Of a stretch of DNA of 64,000 nt, positions 53,455 to 62,117 are shown piece after piece. The stretch is taken from positions 372,001-436,000 of the forward strand of contig CALOFP010000001.1 in the NCBI GenBank assembly GCA_942492635.1, given 5' to 3'. This DNA is from CALOFP01 sp942492635 (GTDB taxonomy: Bacteria > UBP6 > UBA1177 > CALOFP01). The notes beneath the pieces were generated by a model. It had not been told where the DNA came from. It ran no database searches and saw only the letters and a list, made by a program, of their open reading frames with translations. How positions within the stretch are numbered: the first letter of the stretch is position 1; every line of letters begins with the position of its first letter. A program made the position numbers and the translations under genes.

Positions 53455-54843
53455 TTGAAATATTTAATATCGGCAGTAATTTTCGTTTTCTTATCAACAT
53501 CTTCTCTTGTTGCTGCTACCGTCACCGGCACGGCGGAACTGCCGACCAATAGTAAAGTAGAGGACAGCAGCTCCTGGACTGTAGGTTCGTGCGGCGACAC
53601 ATCCCGATGCGGAACTCCCCTGGAAAGCACAATTACCATTGATTCAGCAACAACCGGAGAAGTTACAGCAGTAAAAGTTTCCATTAATCCGGACAATCTG
53701 AATCACCGATATTTCAGGAGAGAAATCTGCATAACCCTCTCTCACGAAGGAAAAACCGCAATTCTGAAACAGGTGGGTGGAGAATTCTATCCATCCACGG
53801 CAGATTTCAACGGAACTGCACAGAGTGGAGATTGGACCGTAGCAATCAGCGACTGCTCTACGCTGAACTACGGCGAACTCAATTCCTGGGAGATCCTAAT
53901 CGATTATGACATCACCTCCCGGTGCGGAACAGCAGAAGAAGCATGCGCAAGCGGCGAACTCATCAGCTGCACATCCATCCCCGGAGGAAACTACACCAGC
54001 GGAAAGGCGGCCTGCCGTGAGGACTGTACCGGATACGACGAATCAGCCTGCGGAATCTGCGGAAACGGGTTTACCGATCCGGAGGAATTTTGCGATGGCG
54101 GAAAAATTAGCTGCGATAAAGAGGGCGAGTGGCGACCGGACCGGATTCACACCGGAATATGGGAAGGATTGAGAGGTTACGCATTATGCAAGCCCGACTG
54201 TTCTGGGTATGGGTACAACAGCTGTGAATCACTTCCAAGGAACAAGGTGATGGCGATAAAACATACTTCATACACCGCCAAAACGACCCCGGATTCGCTT
54301 CCGACGGAAAAAGTGAGCGCCCAGGATATCATCGATCTTTCAGAAGAGTACACATACGACCCGGAAGAAAGTAAAAAAGAGCTTGCCAAGCACTACAAAG
54401 GATGGTTCACAAATCTGCCACCCTACACAAGACTTGTAGGAAGCCCCGTATTTTTAAAAGGTCACCTATACTTCACAACATACACCACTGTCTTCAAGAA
54501 CGATTCACAGAACATCTGCGAAATGAAAACAGGTCTGGGCTGGTCATACCTCTGGGAGGTCAACGCATACAACGGCCAGGCGGTAAGAGCAAACCCCAAG
54601 TTCAAGGATGACCGTCTCAGAAATTATCTCGGACAGGGATTGGCATCTGCTCCGATAATTGTCGGAGACAAACTTGTCATAGGTACAACCGGAGAGATCG
54701 GGAAGGATTATCCGCTCCATGGTGACACTCCGGTCGATTCATTTGCCCCAGGTGCCACCATAATCAAGCCGTTCTGCGACGACGGAAGCCTCCCTCCCTG
54801 CAACAAAAAGAGTTTCAAGATATTGTGGTGGAAAACCTATTAG
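53455..54843 (+). CDS. PilY1-like protein, C-terminal part: signal peptide, P-domain and end of the propeller
   Basis: I place the start at TTG 53455, behind GGAGGATAAA, giving a signal peptide (KYLISAVIFVFLSTSSLV). Residues 30-150 resemble a proprotein-convertase P-domain (VTAVKVSINPDNLNHRYF, ICITLSHEGKTAI, GDWTVAISDCSTLNYGEL). Next are Cys-rich CGNG repeats (CGICGNGFTDPEEFCDGG). The last ~100 residues match the final PilY1 propeller blades: GWFTNLPPYTRLVGSPVFL, HLYFTTYTTVF, SYLWEVNAYNGQAV and SAPIIVGDKLVIGTTG. The gene overlaps the upstream stop region, so the two halves are coupled. It may complete the propeller after export. Confidence 0.78.
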   Translation: MKYLISAVIFVFLSTSSLVAATVTGTAELPTNSKVEDSSSWTVGSCGDTSRCGTPLESTITIDSATTGEVTAVKVSINPDNLNHRYFRREICITLSHEGKTAILKQVGGEFYPSTADFNGTAQSGDWTVAISDCSTLNYGELNSWEILIDYDITSRCGTAEEACASGELISCTSIPGGNYTSGKAACREDCTGYDESACGICGNGFTDPEEFCDGGKISCDKEGEWRPDRIHTGIWEGLRGYALCKPDCSGYGYNSCESLPRNKVMAIKHTSYTAKTTPDSLPTEKVSAQDIIDLSEEYTYDPEESKKELAKHYKGWFTNLPPYTRLVGSPVFLKGHLYFTTYTTVFKNDSQNICEMKTGLGWSYLWEVNAYNGQAVRANPKFKDDRLRNYLGQGLASAPIIVGDKLVIGTTGEIGKDYPLHGDTPVDSFAPGATIIKPFCDDGSLPPCNKKSFKILWWKTY

Positions 54844-54854
54844 GAAGCCACGAT

Positions 54855-54885
54855 GTGGACAGGGTGGACGATGTGGACAGGGTGA
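54855..54885 (+). repeat. GTGGACAGGGTGGAC-type repeats
   Basis: GTGGACAGGGTGGAC followed at once by a second GTGGACAGGGTG unit. A related TGGACAGGGTGGACGCTGTGG occurs at about 43297. These are short dispersed repeats of unknown role. Confidence 0.6.
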
Positions 54886-54900
54886 TAAAACAGTGCCCGG

Positions 54901-54922
54901 GAGAGGTAGCATGCTACGTCTC
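54901..54922. repeat. REP-like palindrome, one mismatch
   Basis: GAGAGGTAGCATGCTACGTC at 54901-54920 is the 33808 palindrome with one change. It is followed by CTCTACAGGGTTTTT and could terminate transcription after the PilY1 genes. Confidence 0.75.
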
Positions 54923-55124
54923 TACAGGGTTTTTCGGTTTTCAAATTCCATTTACACCGAGCCGCCAGAGATAATTTAAATCGTCAAAACACCCATATCC
55001 GAACGCCGTATAGGTGTGGAATGATTATAGCAAATGACATCCACATTCACCTCTTTACCCGGGAACCCCGTAGGTGGTGATATTATTCTCCTCATTTCTG
55101 TCACACAATTTTTTTAAATGTAAA

Positions 55125-55393
55125 AATCCCGATTCCGGTTTCAAGCCACACTCAAAAAAAATATCATGACCGATCCAGCCGCTGGAACGATGAAATTATT
55201 TGTATCCCGATGAAAATAGGCGCTGGATTGAGCTCAAAAAAATTAATTTGCTCTGGGCAACCATTATTTCAGGCCTTATATTTTTAATTGCAGGATTTTA
55301 GCTCCTGGGACGGCGTCGATATTTGTTTTCAAAGGATTTTAACGGCTGGATTGGTCCGGATATCTTTTTTATGTCGTCAGGAGAATCTGACAT
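55125..55393 (+). repeat. ~270-bp dispersed repeat, copy B
   Basis: Second copy of the element at 32035-32312, in the same orientation. Common blocks include CCAGCCGCTGGAACGAT, AAATTATTTGTAT and TCGATATTTGTTTTCA. Identity is patchy, so the copies are old. It sits in the non-coding gap after the PilY1 genes. Confidence 0.75.
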
Positions 55394-55412
55394 TCCAGAA
55401 TTTTTTATTCGA

Positions 55413-55432
55413 AGACGTAGCATGCTAAGTCT
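55413..55432. repeat. REP-like palindrome, variant copy
   Basis: AGACGTAGCATGCTAAGTCT, followed by CTACGG, is a variant of the palindrome at 33808, with one change in the right arm. Confidence 0.75.
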
Positions 55433-55473
55433 CTACGGATATTTGGGTTTGGCTATTTTCTTACAATTCCGAA

Positions 55474-55501
55474 CGGGCGCACGACGGAGGCCCGCCCCTA
55501 C
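55474..55501 (-). repeat. GTAGGGGCG-type palindromic element, inverted copy
   Basis: On the minus strand this reads GTAGGGGCGGGCCTCCG then GCGCCC, matching the element at 31781 apart from a few bases. Confidence 0.7.
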
Positions 55502-55768
55502 AGCCGAACAGTCAACACTCCATGATCATTATCGGATTCAAACTTCTTCCGCATTCCCATCTGTGTGTATCTGTGGAATAAAAAGGTTCGGTTTCTATTT
55601 CGATTCGTGGAAAAGGGGTCCCGCATGGGACGGTGAAAGATTCTCTCTCCGTGGAGGTCAATCCGGGTTGAGAGCGTTCTTTTGAGATGATTCACCGTCG
55701 AGGGGGTCAACTCATTCCATGCGGGTATGTGGTGTTGGCAAACGTTCGGAATTTTTTTGAAGATTTCC

Positions 55769-57454
55769 CTAATGAACCACCTTGAAGTTATCGAATTCGG
55801 CATCAAGAATCGATGATTTCTCATACCAGAGGGAGAATGTCAGCACATCCCCCTCTTTGCAGAATCCTGAAAGGTTACCGAAATTTACAGTATATTCGGT
55901 CCAGTTTTGATCGTAAAAATAGTGGTAGGAGTCGGCGTTGTCAGTCTGGGTACCGTTTTCAATGTATTCGAATTTTTTGTAGATAGTATCCATCTCGTAG
56001 AATCTCTTCCCGTTTTCACCTTTCAGCTCAAAGAGAAACCCTCCATTTCCCTTGAGATCGAATTTAAGGGCCAGAGGCGGTGTCGATCCGCAAACGATGT
56101 AGTTTCTCAGCACCCATCTGAAATAGTCACCCTGGTACTTAATCCTGAGATGAGAACTTTCGCTGTAGGGGTAGTCTCCGCCGTTGGATGCCTCGACATA
56201 GGAAGATGTGATCCAATTCTTAAAATGGTAGATCGGCTTCACATTAGGCTCGAAAGCCTTGAGTGAAACATCCTGGAAATCGGAATTACCTACGACATTT
56301 GCGGCTGTCGGAACAACCTCGTTGGGAGCACATGGTGTCGAAGGCTTGGAGAGCTTGAAATCGACCGGTCCATTATCGGTATCCTGTCCGTCCTTTACTC
56401 GAGCGATGGAAAGAACATTCTGGTCGAGATCAGTTCCGATGCTGCCCTTCTCACAGAGATTGAATGTGCCGTCAAGATAGTTATCCGTAGTGAAACTACC
56501 GAATGGAAGTCTGGCGCTTGTCATACAACCGCCGTAGCTGACCGCGTCGAGAAGAGTCCCCTTTGTTCCGTCAACCTTCACCAGTGCCACGGCTCCGACT
56601 CTCCCGTCCTTCGGTTTGTCGATGTTTATGAAAACCTTTCTGGTCTGACAATTAAGATTATCCTTCTGCTCCAGAGTGTATTTATCCCACTCCTTGTTCC
56701 ATCCCTTGTGAATGAGAAGATATTCGCCGGGAGCGAGAACACCCTTCATGTTGTCTGTAGCCGAAACGGAGGAGCTCTCATGCAGGCTTACCAGCTGAAA
56801 AACCTGTTTATTTTCAACAGAGTCGATAGCCGTAAAGTATAGTTTTATCTTTGAAAGGTCCGCCGTGCTCGTTCCGGCGTTGTAGATCTCGATAAACTGC
56901 TTCTTTTCAGGCTCCGTTCCGTAGTTATCGTAATCTATCTCATTGATAACAAGACGATAGTCTTCTCCCACCGGTGGAATATCTTCACCCGTATCCCCAG
57001 TGTCGCTACCTGTATCACCTGTGTCGCTTCCCGTGTCGCCGGGTTCCTCGCCCGTATCTCCTGTGTCGGTTCCGGTGTCGCCCGGTTCTTCGCCCGTATC
57101 TCCCGTGTCGGTTCCCGTATCGCCCGGTTCTTCACCCGTTTCTCCGGTGTCAGTTCCCGTATCCCCCGGCTCTTCAACCGTGTCTCCTGTATCAGTTCCC
57201 GTGTCGCCAGGTTCTTCGGTCGTATCGCCTGTGTCAGTTCCCTTATCTCCAGTATCGCTGCCCGTATCTTCCGAACCGTAGTTTCCTGATCCGGAATCTC
57301 CACCGGAGTTGTATTCATCGTCAACGGAACCGAATTCCTCTCCCAAATCTGATCTGTCTGTTTTTTCCTCTGTAACGCAACCGATCATGAGAGTCCCGGC
57401 AAGAGCCATAACAGTTACTGCCGAAACGAAAAGGCTGTATCGCTTTTTCATCAA
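55769..57454 (-). CDS. lipoprotein with DTG-rich minisatellite, lamin-tail and C-terminal jelly-roll-like domains
   Basis: This 561-residue lipoprotein starts MKKRYSLFVSAVTVMALAGT and continues with the lipobox LMIGC. Residues ~70-155 are a low-complexity array of TGTDTGDTGEEPGD-type units encoded by a 42-bp tandem repeat. Next is a lamin-tail domain (LVINEIDYDNYG, FIEIYNAGTSTADLS, VLAPGEYLLIHKG). The C-terminal ~170 residues resemble a carbohydrate-binding jelly roll (NWITSSYVEASN, LALKFDLKGNGG, FSLWYEKSS). It is a lipid-anchored surface protein; the repeat may give the stalk variable length. Its relative is the lipoprotein encoded at 18798-20147. Confidence 0.82.
   Translation of the reverse strand: MMKKRYSLFVSAVTVMALAGTLMIGCVTEEKTDRSDLGEEFGSVDDEYNSGGDSGSGNYGSEDTGSDTGDKGTDTGDTTEEPGDTGTDTGDTVEEPGDTGTDTGETGEEPGDTGTDTGDTGEEPGDTGTDTGDTGEEPGDTGSDTGDTGSDTGDTGEDIPPVGEDYRLVINEIDYDNYGTEPEKKQFIEIYNAGTSTADLSKIKLYFTAIDSVENKQVFQLVSLHESSSVSATDNMKGVLAPGEYLLIHKGWNKEWDKYTLEQKDNLNCQTRKVFINIDKPKDGRVGAVALVKVDGTKGTLLDAVSYGGCMTSARLPFGSFTTDNYLDGTFNLCEKGSIGTDLDQNVLSIARVKDGQDTDNGPVDFKLSKPSTPCAPNEVVPTAANVVGNSDFQDVSLKAFEPNVKPIYHFKNWITSSYVEASNGGDYPYSESSHLRIKYQGDYFRWVLRNYIVCGSTPPLALKFDLKGNGGFLFELKGENGKRFYEMDTIYKKFEYIENGTQTDNADSYHYFYDQNWTEYTVNFGNLSGFCKEGDVLTFSLWYEKSSILDAEFDNFKVVH
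56995..57260 (-). repeat. 42-bp coding minisatellite
   Basis: About five to six 42-bp units encode TGTDTGDTGEEPGD-like blocks. Units differ at single positions (EEPG preceded by T, V, G), so they can be counted. This is a likely slippage site. Confidence 0.85.
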
Positions 57455-58075
57455 AACCTCCTAAAAAAATGTAGACACCGCAACCAATGTAGATAACTTT
57501 TTAAGTTTCCTCGACTCTCTTTGCGAAAACGTACATTTTTTTTGGAAAACAGACCTAATTAACAGGAAAAACAGTGCCAATCAACACATGAGCAGATAGC
57601 GAAAAAGACGTTTGAGCAGAAAAAACCAAGCCGAACAATACCAATAATAACAACTGGTTGAACGTTCTACCCCATAAAGAAGGACCTGAATAATTTTTTA
57701 GAAAATCATTAAAATCTTACAATTAAAAATTACAACTCCATATCAACTTTAACAACAACGAAAGAAAAATTTTTTGAGACAAAAGAATAATTGGAATATC
57801 TTCAATATTTTTATTGTTATCAGAGAATTCGTTAAATTGTTTTAAAAAGCAAGAATGCAAATCAAACAACTCATCTTCTATTGCATATATTTATTTTGAA
57901 ACTTGATCAGTATCTCAAAATAGAAAACTATATTTTTTGGTTACCAACAGCTCCCCCGAATCTTTTCAATAAAAGTTACATGGACATTTTAGAGTTTCCA
58001 ACTGTTGAATATCAATTAATTTCTTTCGTTTTGTCTAGGGATTCTTGATTTAGAACAGATATCAAAAGATAGCAA
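57455..58075. other. AT-rich intergenic region
   Basis: About 620 bases upstream of the DTG lipoprotein and after the first LRR gene. TTTGCGAAAACGT at 57520-57532 lies about 65 bases before the lipoprotein start. I see no other gene, promoter pair or terminator. Confidence 0.55.
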
Positions 58076-58942
58076 CTACTCGCACCAGTCACCGTTTTGA
58101 AACTCCGGAGTATCACCAGTTATTTTAGCTTCGGGCAAGTAAGACCTTAATTCATCCAGCGGTGCAGAATCTTCTATGCAGTTTTCTTCAAGGTATAGCT
58201 TTGTAATTTTTCGAAAATTCATGAAAGGCTCGGCTGAACGAATTCTGTTTTTCTGTAAATACAGTTCATTTAGCTGGATATGGTTCTTTAACGGAGTGGC
58301 ATCTTCAATTTTGTTTCCACTTAAATTGAGTATCACAAGCTGCTTTTTATCAGCCAAATTCTCAAGACCTTTTATGCTTTTTAATTCACTGTTTTTTACG
58401 GAAAGGTAAAATAAATTTCCGAAACCACTCTTAATATCTTCAAATGAAAGCAATTTGTTACCCTCAAGGTATAACCTTGAGAGTTCAGGAACATCTTTCA
58501 GCGGTAGAATGCTCTTTATTTTGTTGTCATTCATCTTGACATGGAACAGGTACTTAAGTTGTGAAAGGGGTGTCAAGTCCTCTATTTCATTACCATTAAG
58601 AACCAGCCATTCAAGGTAATTCAAATTTTCAAGACCTTTTATGGATTTTATACTCATATTGGTACACGAAATGGTTTCATAAACATGTGCATATTTTCTT
58701 TTTACACAGCTCTCCCCAATTCTTTCTACCAGACATTTTTCAAGATTGGGATCCTCAAATTCCAGACATTTTTCCTTATCTTCATCCACATCTTTATCAA
58801 CATTATTTTCATAATCTTGATCGCTATCACTTATTTCAGTGATAGTATCATTATCAATTTTAATATTTTCAGAAAATTCAGTACTGTTTTCTCCGCAGGA
58901 AACAAAAGTAAAAATTACTACAGATAGCCAAAAATTTTTCAT
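58076..58942 (-). CDS. leucine-rich-repeat lipoprotein A
   Basis: This 288-residue lipoprotein has the signal SVVIFTFVSCGEN with lipobox FVSC. An acidic linker (DNDTITEISDSDQDYENNVD) leads to a Cys-bearing cap (CLEFEDPNLEKCL), then about eight leucine-rich repeats of the internalin/SDS22 type (LEWLVLNGNEIEDLTPLSQL, LYLEGNKLLSFEDI, LVILNLSGNKIEDATPLK, LYLQKNRIRSAEPF, LYLEENCIEDSAPL). The end is FQNGDWCE. GGAGG precedes the ATG. It probably binds a protein at the cell surface. First of at least four paralogues. Confidence 0.85.
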   Translation of the reverse strand: MKNFWLSVVIFTFVSCGENSTEFSENIKIDNDTITEISDSDQDYENNVDKDVDEDKEKCLEFEDPNLEKCLVERIGESCVKRKYAHVYETISCTNMSIKSIKGLENLNYLEWLVLNGNEIEDLTPLSQLKYLFHVKMNDNKIKSILPLKDVPELSRLYLEGNKLLSFEDIKSGFGNLFYLSVKNSELKSIKGLENLADKKQLVILNLSGNKIEDATPLKNHIQLNELYLQKNRIRSAEPFMNFRKITKLYLEENCIEDSAPLDELRSYLPEAKITGDTPEFQNGDWCE

Positions 58943-59157
58943 TTACCCCTCCACACAAACCATATAAAAGGTCCTTTTCGCTAAAGATAATACAAAGAAT
59001 CTTTTTCTTATCAAAAATCTACATTCGAAAATCAACTCATACTTTTTAGTTTTCTCCCAGAGAGCAGGAGAATCAAGTGTATGATACTTTCAAAATGAGA
59101 ATTGTTGATGAAATAAAGATTGCGTTTTTGAGTGTGCACTCAAAACAATTGCAATAA

Positions 59158-60057
59158 TTAATCGCACCAATCACCGTTCTGCTGATGTGTTGCATGTCCA
59201 ACTATTTCAGCATCTGGCATGCGTTCACGCATTTCATCTAGTATTGAAGGATCTTGGAGACAATTTTCTCTAACATATAGAGTTTTGATACTGTTAAGAT
59301 TCCGGAATGGTTCAGCAGAACGTATTCTGTTTTCCTGAAGGTACAACCTTTCAAGATGAACAAAATCCTTTAGCTGGCCGGCATCTTCGATTTTGTTTCT
59401 TCTAAGGCTAATAATCCTCAATTTTTCATTCCCTGCCAAATGTTCAAGTCCTTCTATACTTTTAATGTCGCTGTTGCTAATATCTATTGTGGACAATTCT
59501 GCAAACCCTTCTTCAAGGTCTTTAAAAGAAATAGACTTGTTATATGAAATATCTAAGTAATCAAGTCTCGGCGAATTTTTCAACGGTGCAATACTTTTAA
59601 CTTTATTTGATATGAGAGTCAGTTCGAAAAGTTCAGGAAGTTTTGAAAGCGGTGTGATATCCTCTATTTCATTTACTCCAAGATCTAAATTGCTTATGCT
59701 GGATAGTTGTTCAATCCCTTTTATCGATTTTATACCACGACCAATACACATAACATTGCTGTAGGCATTTCGATTTTTCCTTTTTACACATTTATAACTA
59801 AATTTATCAGTTAAACATTTCTCTAGATTCGGGTCTTCAAATTCCAGACACTCCTCTCCAGGATCCACGGCATCAGAATCGTTGACATCCGTATCGTTAG
59901 AATCATTCTGTTCATCAACATCAGTATTTGTATCATCAAAATCAACTACCGAATTAGATGAATCAGTATCATTTTTAATAATATTACTATTTTCTTCACT
60001 TTCTCCGTTGCAGCAGAAAAACAAAAAAACTGCAACAAATAATAAAATTAATTTCAT
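59158..60057 (-). CDS. leucine-rich-repeat lipoprotein B
   Basis: A 299-residue paralogue of gene A, using the ATG at 60057 behind GGGAGG (an upstream ATG at 60069 overlaps the ribosome binding site). Signal KLILLFVAVFLFFCCNGES with lipobox FFCC; Asp-rich linker; CLEFEDPNLEKCLTDKF cap; repeats ISNLDLGVNEIEDITPLSKL, LTLISNKVKSIAPLKN, IISLRRNKIEDAGQLKDF, LYLQENRIRSAEPF; end QQNGDWCD. It lies downstream of the 619-residue protein, in the same direction. Confidence 0.87.
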   Translation of the reverse strand: MKLILLFVAVFLFFCCNGESEENSNIIKNDTDSSNSVVDFDDTNTDVDEQNDSNDTDVNDSDAVDPGEECLEFEDPNLEKCLTDKFSYKCVKRKNRNAYSNVMCIGRGIKSIKGIEQLSSISNLDLGVNEIEDITPLSKLPELFELTLISNKVKSIAPLKNSPRLDYLDISYNKSISFKDLEEGFAELSTIDISNSDIKSIEGLEHLAGNEKLRIISLRRNKIEDAGQLKDFVHLERLYLQENRIRSAEPFRNLNSIKTLYVRENCLQDPSILDEMRERMPDAEIVGHATHQQNGDWCD

Positions 60058-60081
60058 TTTGCCTCCCATTTTTCAGATTTC

Positions 60082-60100
60082 GGCCCCCAAGAAGGGGGCC
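60082..60100 (-). promoter_or_regulatory. GGCCCCC hairpin before LRR lipoprotein B
   Basis: GGCCCCC, an AAGAA loop and GGGGGCC form a 7-bp GC stem, 25 bases upstream of the lipoprotein start. There is no U-run, so it is more likely an RNA stability or attenuation element than a terminator. An identical copy lies at 63042-63060. Confidence 0.65.
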
Positions 60101-60174
60101 TCTATGTGAAATGATAAAAATAATTAAATATTTATCAAAAACTGATATTCGGTAATTGCAGCAATCTTCCTATT

Positions 60175-62034
60175 TTACTCCAGAGAGTTGAGAATCTTGT
60201 TTATCTTACTTTCAAGATGGGGATTATTCATCGGGCGTTTTTTCATTTCGAGAAGAGTATTTTTTAATACTTTCTCTTCTTTGGGGTACGACAATAACAG
60301 ATGGATAACATCCATGTAACAACTGTCGTGGATTTTTCCACTTTCAATACCTTTTTCAACATCTTCAAGATGTTTCGAGGTCAGTTTGTACTGCCCCATT
60401 GTCTGAATTGCCTGGCGCTGAACAAGGGTTTCTTTATCCGATGCCATTTTGAAAAGTATCTTTTCACTTTCTTCGGTTTGGGTTTTTCTTACGGCATTTA
60501 CAACTGATGCGCGTATTCTGGGATTTTTATTGGATTCGTACTCTTTCACAACTTCAATATTTTCTGCAAATCCACTGTTGGAAAGGCTATCCAGCATATA
60601 CTCCATTTCCTTGTCGTCCTTTGCATTCTTCAGATCGCTTACAAGAATATCGTTCAATCTTTTTGCTTCATCCATATTTCCCGATTTTTTTAAATTGTCG
60701 GAAACAGCTCCTACTGTCAAGGCTGTCGACGAACGCAGTTTGCCGGTTGTTCTGGCCTGGCTGTAAAGACTTTCCATAAACTTTACAGTATCCTTATCAG
60801 GATCTTTGACCAGGGAGATGTTCTGCAGGAATATCGGGTAGAGCCTGTCGGCTTTGGCTTCATCGCTTGAAACAATCGATCGAATTGCCTCCTGGGCCTC
60901 CCTGTGGCCCACTGATCCGAGAATTCCCATGAGTGCCAGCCGGGCATTGCTGCTCATTCCCTCCTCCCTGAAAAGTTTTACAAGCTCACTTGAAAAAGAG
61001 GGATTCAATTTGAGAAAACCACTGGCTCGCCACCAGAAGAGCCCATTATCATAAATGCGGTCGTAACTGGCATACTTCCTTATTGTATTGCGGAATTCTG
61101 TCGCAGTCATCTCCTTGGCCTGGCTACGATTTAATGATTCCGTCATTTTATCGTTGATATCGATTACGCCGAGTTTACTTTCTGTTGTATACTTCCCGCC
61201 TCTTGGCTCCATTTTGCCTGTATATTTTTTAATTTCCTTTAAAACAAGAGTGAATTCATTGTTCATTTCAAATTTGCCTTTCTCATTTTCACCGGCAACA
61301 TTCACACTTACTCTGCCTTTTATGGAATCAATATAACCTTCCCTGCTGAGAACAATATTAATTACAGAATTGTTCTCCTGACTCGCATTTTTTAAATTAC
61401 CGCTGAAGGGAAGAAGCTTTTTGTAGTTAAGCTTTTTCTTTTCTATCTCCATCCCGTTACTTTCAAGCTTGTTGACAGTATATTTTGAGTAGTAAACACC
61501 GTATTGATCGGTTTCCTCAAGCTCCCAACTGTTTTTGGCACTTCCCAGATTGACCTGTAACTCTCCTATAAGAAGTTTGGCAACACTCTTGAAGGTAATA
61601 TCCTCATTCTTTGCAAAAGCAATTCGTCCTATTCGGCCTTTCCTGTCAAAATTTACAAACGCCCTGCGACCAATGAGAATCTGTCGCATGACATCGCTTT
61701 TTGCATCAATTCCCTGCGAAGGAAAATTGAGGGTGCAGTGTGAAATATTATCAAAAGAAAGGTCGGCACTGTAGTCCTTTTCATCTTTTGAATGAATATG
61801 AAGAATAACATCAAGTTCACATGTAAAGTGGGAAGACATGGTTTCACCGTTTGCATCTACGGCTGAAAAGTTTGCCTCTGTCCCGCTTGAATAATCCAGG
61901 CTGTAAATGTAATTATAACCTGGCTTCAAGTTGAACGTGGCGGAAAATCCATTGTGATATCTGCTGATAAGAAACCATATAACCAGCACGACAACAATCA
62001 GGCCCGTAAGCATAAACAGTTTCTTTTTATTCAA
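60175..62034 (-). CDS. membrane-anchored protein with HEAT-like repeats, resembling the lipid-transfer (vitellogenin N) fold
   Basis: This 619-residue protein starts at TTG 62034 behind GGAGGA. KKLFMLTGLIVVVLVIWFLI is an uncleaved membrane anchor. Residues ~30-330 look beta-barrel-like: YNYIYSLDYSSGTEANFSAV, a LIGRRAFVNFDRKGRIGRI strand, then LLIGELQVNLG and YGVYYSKYTVN, which match the order of vitellogenin/apolipoprotein N-terminal domains. From ~330 comes an alpha-helical HEAT-like solenoid (LRSSTALTVGAVSDNL, RASVVNAVRKTQTEES, LVQRQAIQTMGQY). It may carry lipids or act as a chaperone for the neighbouring lipoproteins. The family claim needs a profile search. Confidence 0.65.
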   Translation of the reverse strand: MNKKKLFMLTGLIVVVLVIWFLISRYHNGFSATFNLKPGYNYIYSLDYSSGTEANFSAVDANGETMSSHFTCELDVILHIHSKDEKDYSADLSFDNISHCTLNFPSQGIDAKSDVMRQILIGRRAFVNFDRKGRIGRIAFAKNEDITFKSVAKLLIGELQVNLGSAKNSWELEETDQYGVYYSKYTVNKLESNGMEIEKKKLNYKKLLPFSGNLKNASQENNSVINIVLSREGYIDSIKGRVSVNVAGENEKGKFEMNNEFTLVLKEIKKYTGKMEPRGGKYTTESKLGVIDINDKMTESLNRSQAKEMTATEFRNTIRKYASYDRIYDNGLFWWRASGFLKLNPSFSSELVKLFREEGMSSNARLALMGILGSVGHREAQEAIRSIVSSDEAKADRLYPIFLQNISLVKDPDKDTVKFMESLYSQARTTGKLRSSTALTVGAVSDNLKKSGNMDEAKRLNDILVSDLKNAKDDKEMEYMLDSLSNSGFAENIEVVKEYESNKNPRIRASVVNAVRKTQTEESEKILFKMASDKETLVQRQAIQTMGQYKLTSKHLEDVEKGIESGKIHDSCYMDVIHLLLSYPKEEKVLKNTLLEMKKRPMNNPHLESKINKILNSLE

Positions 62035-62117
62035 TTTTTCCTCCGAAATATCCTGATTATGGTTTTATGAAAAGTCATGAAAAACGTTAATGATTAATTA
62101 TTGAACAATTCTAAAGA

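Larger units (their letters stand above)
54844..55768. other. repeat-rich intergenic region
   Basis: About 925 bases after the PilY1 genes with no supported gene. It holds GTGGACAGGGTGGAC repeats at 54855-54885, palindromes at 54901 and 55413, the ~270-bp repeat copy B at 55125-55393, a GTAGGGGCG-type element at 55474-55501, and ATCTGTGTGTATCTGTGGA at 55559-55577. An ORF at 55323-55685 lies on top of these repeats and is not credible. Confidence 0.7.

Noticed and set aside
53440..53460. Simple frameshift joining the two PilY1 halves
   Set aside because: The second part starts with its own ribosome binding site, signal peptide and P-domain, so two proteins are more likely than one broken gene.
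55323..55685. 120-codon ORF in the repeat-rich gap
   Set aside because: It lies across the ~270-bp repeat, a palindrome and a GTAGGGGCG element; no start signals.
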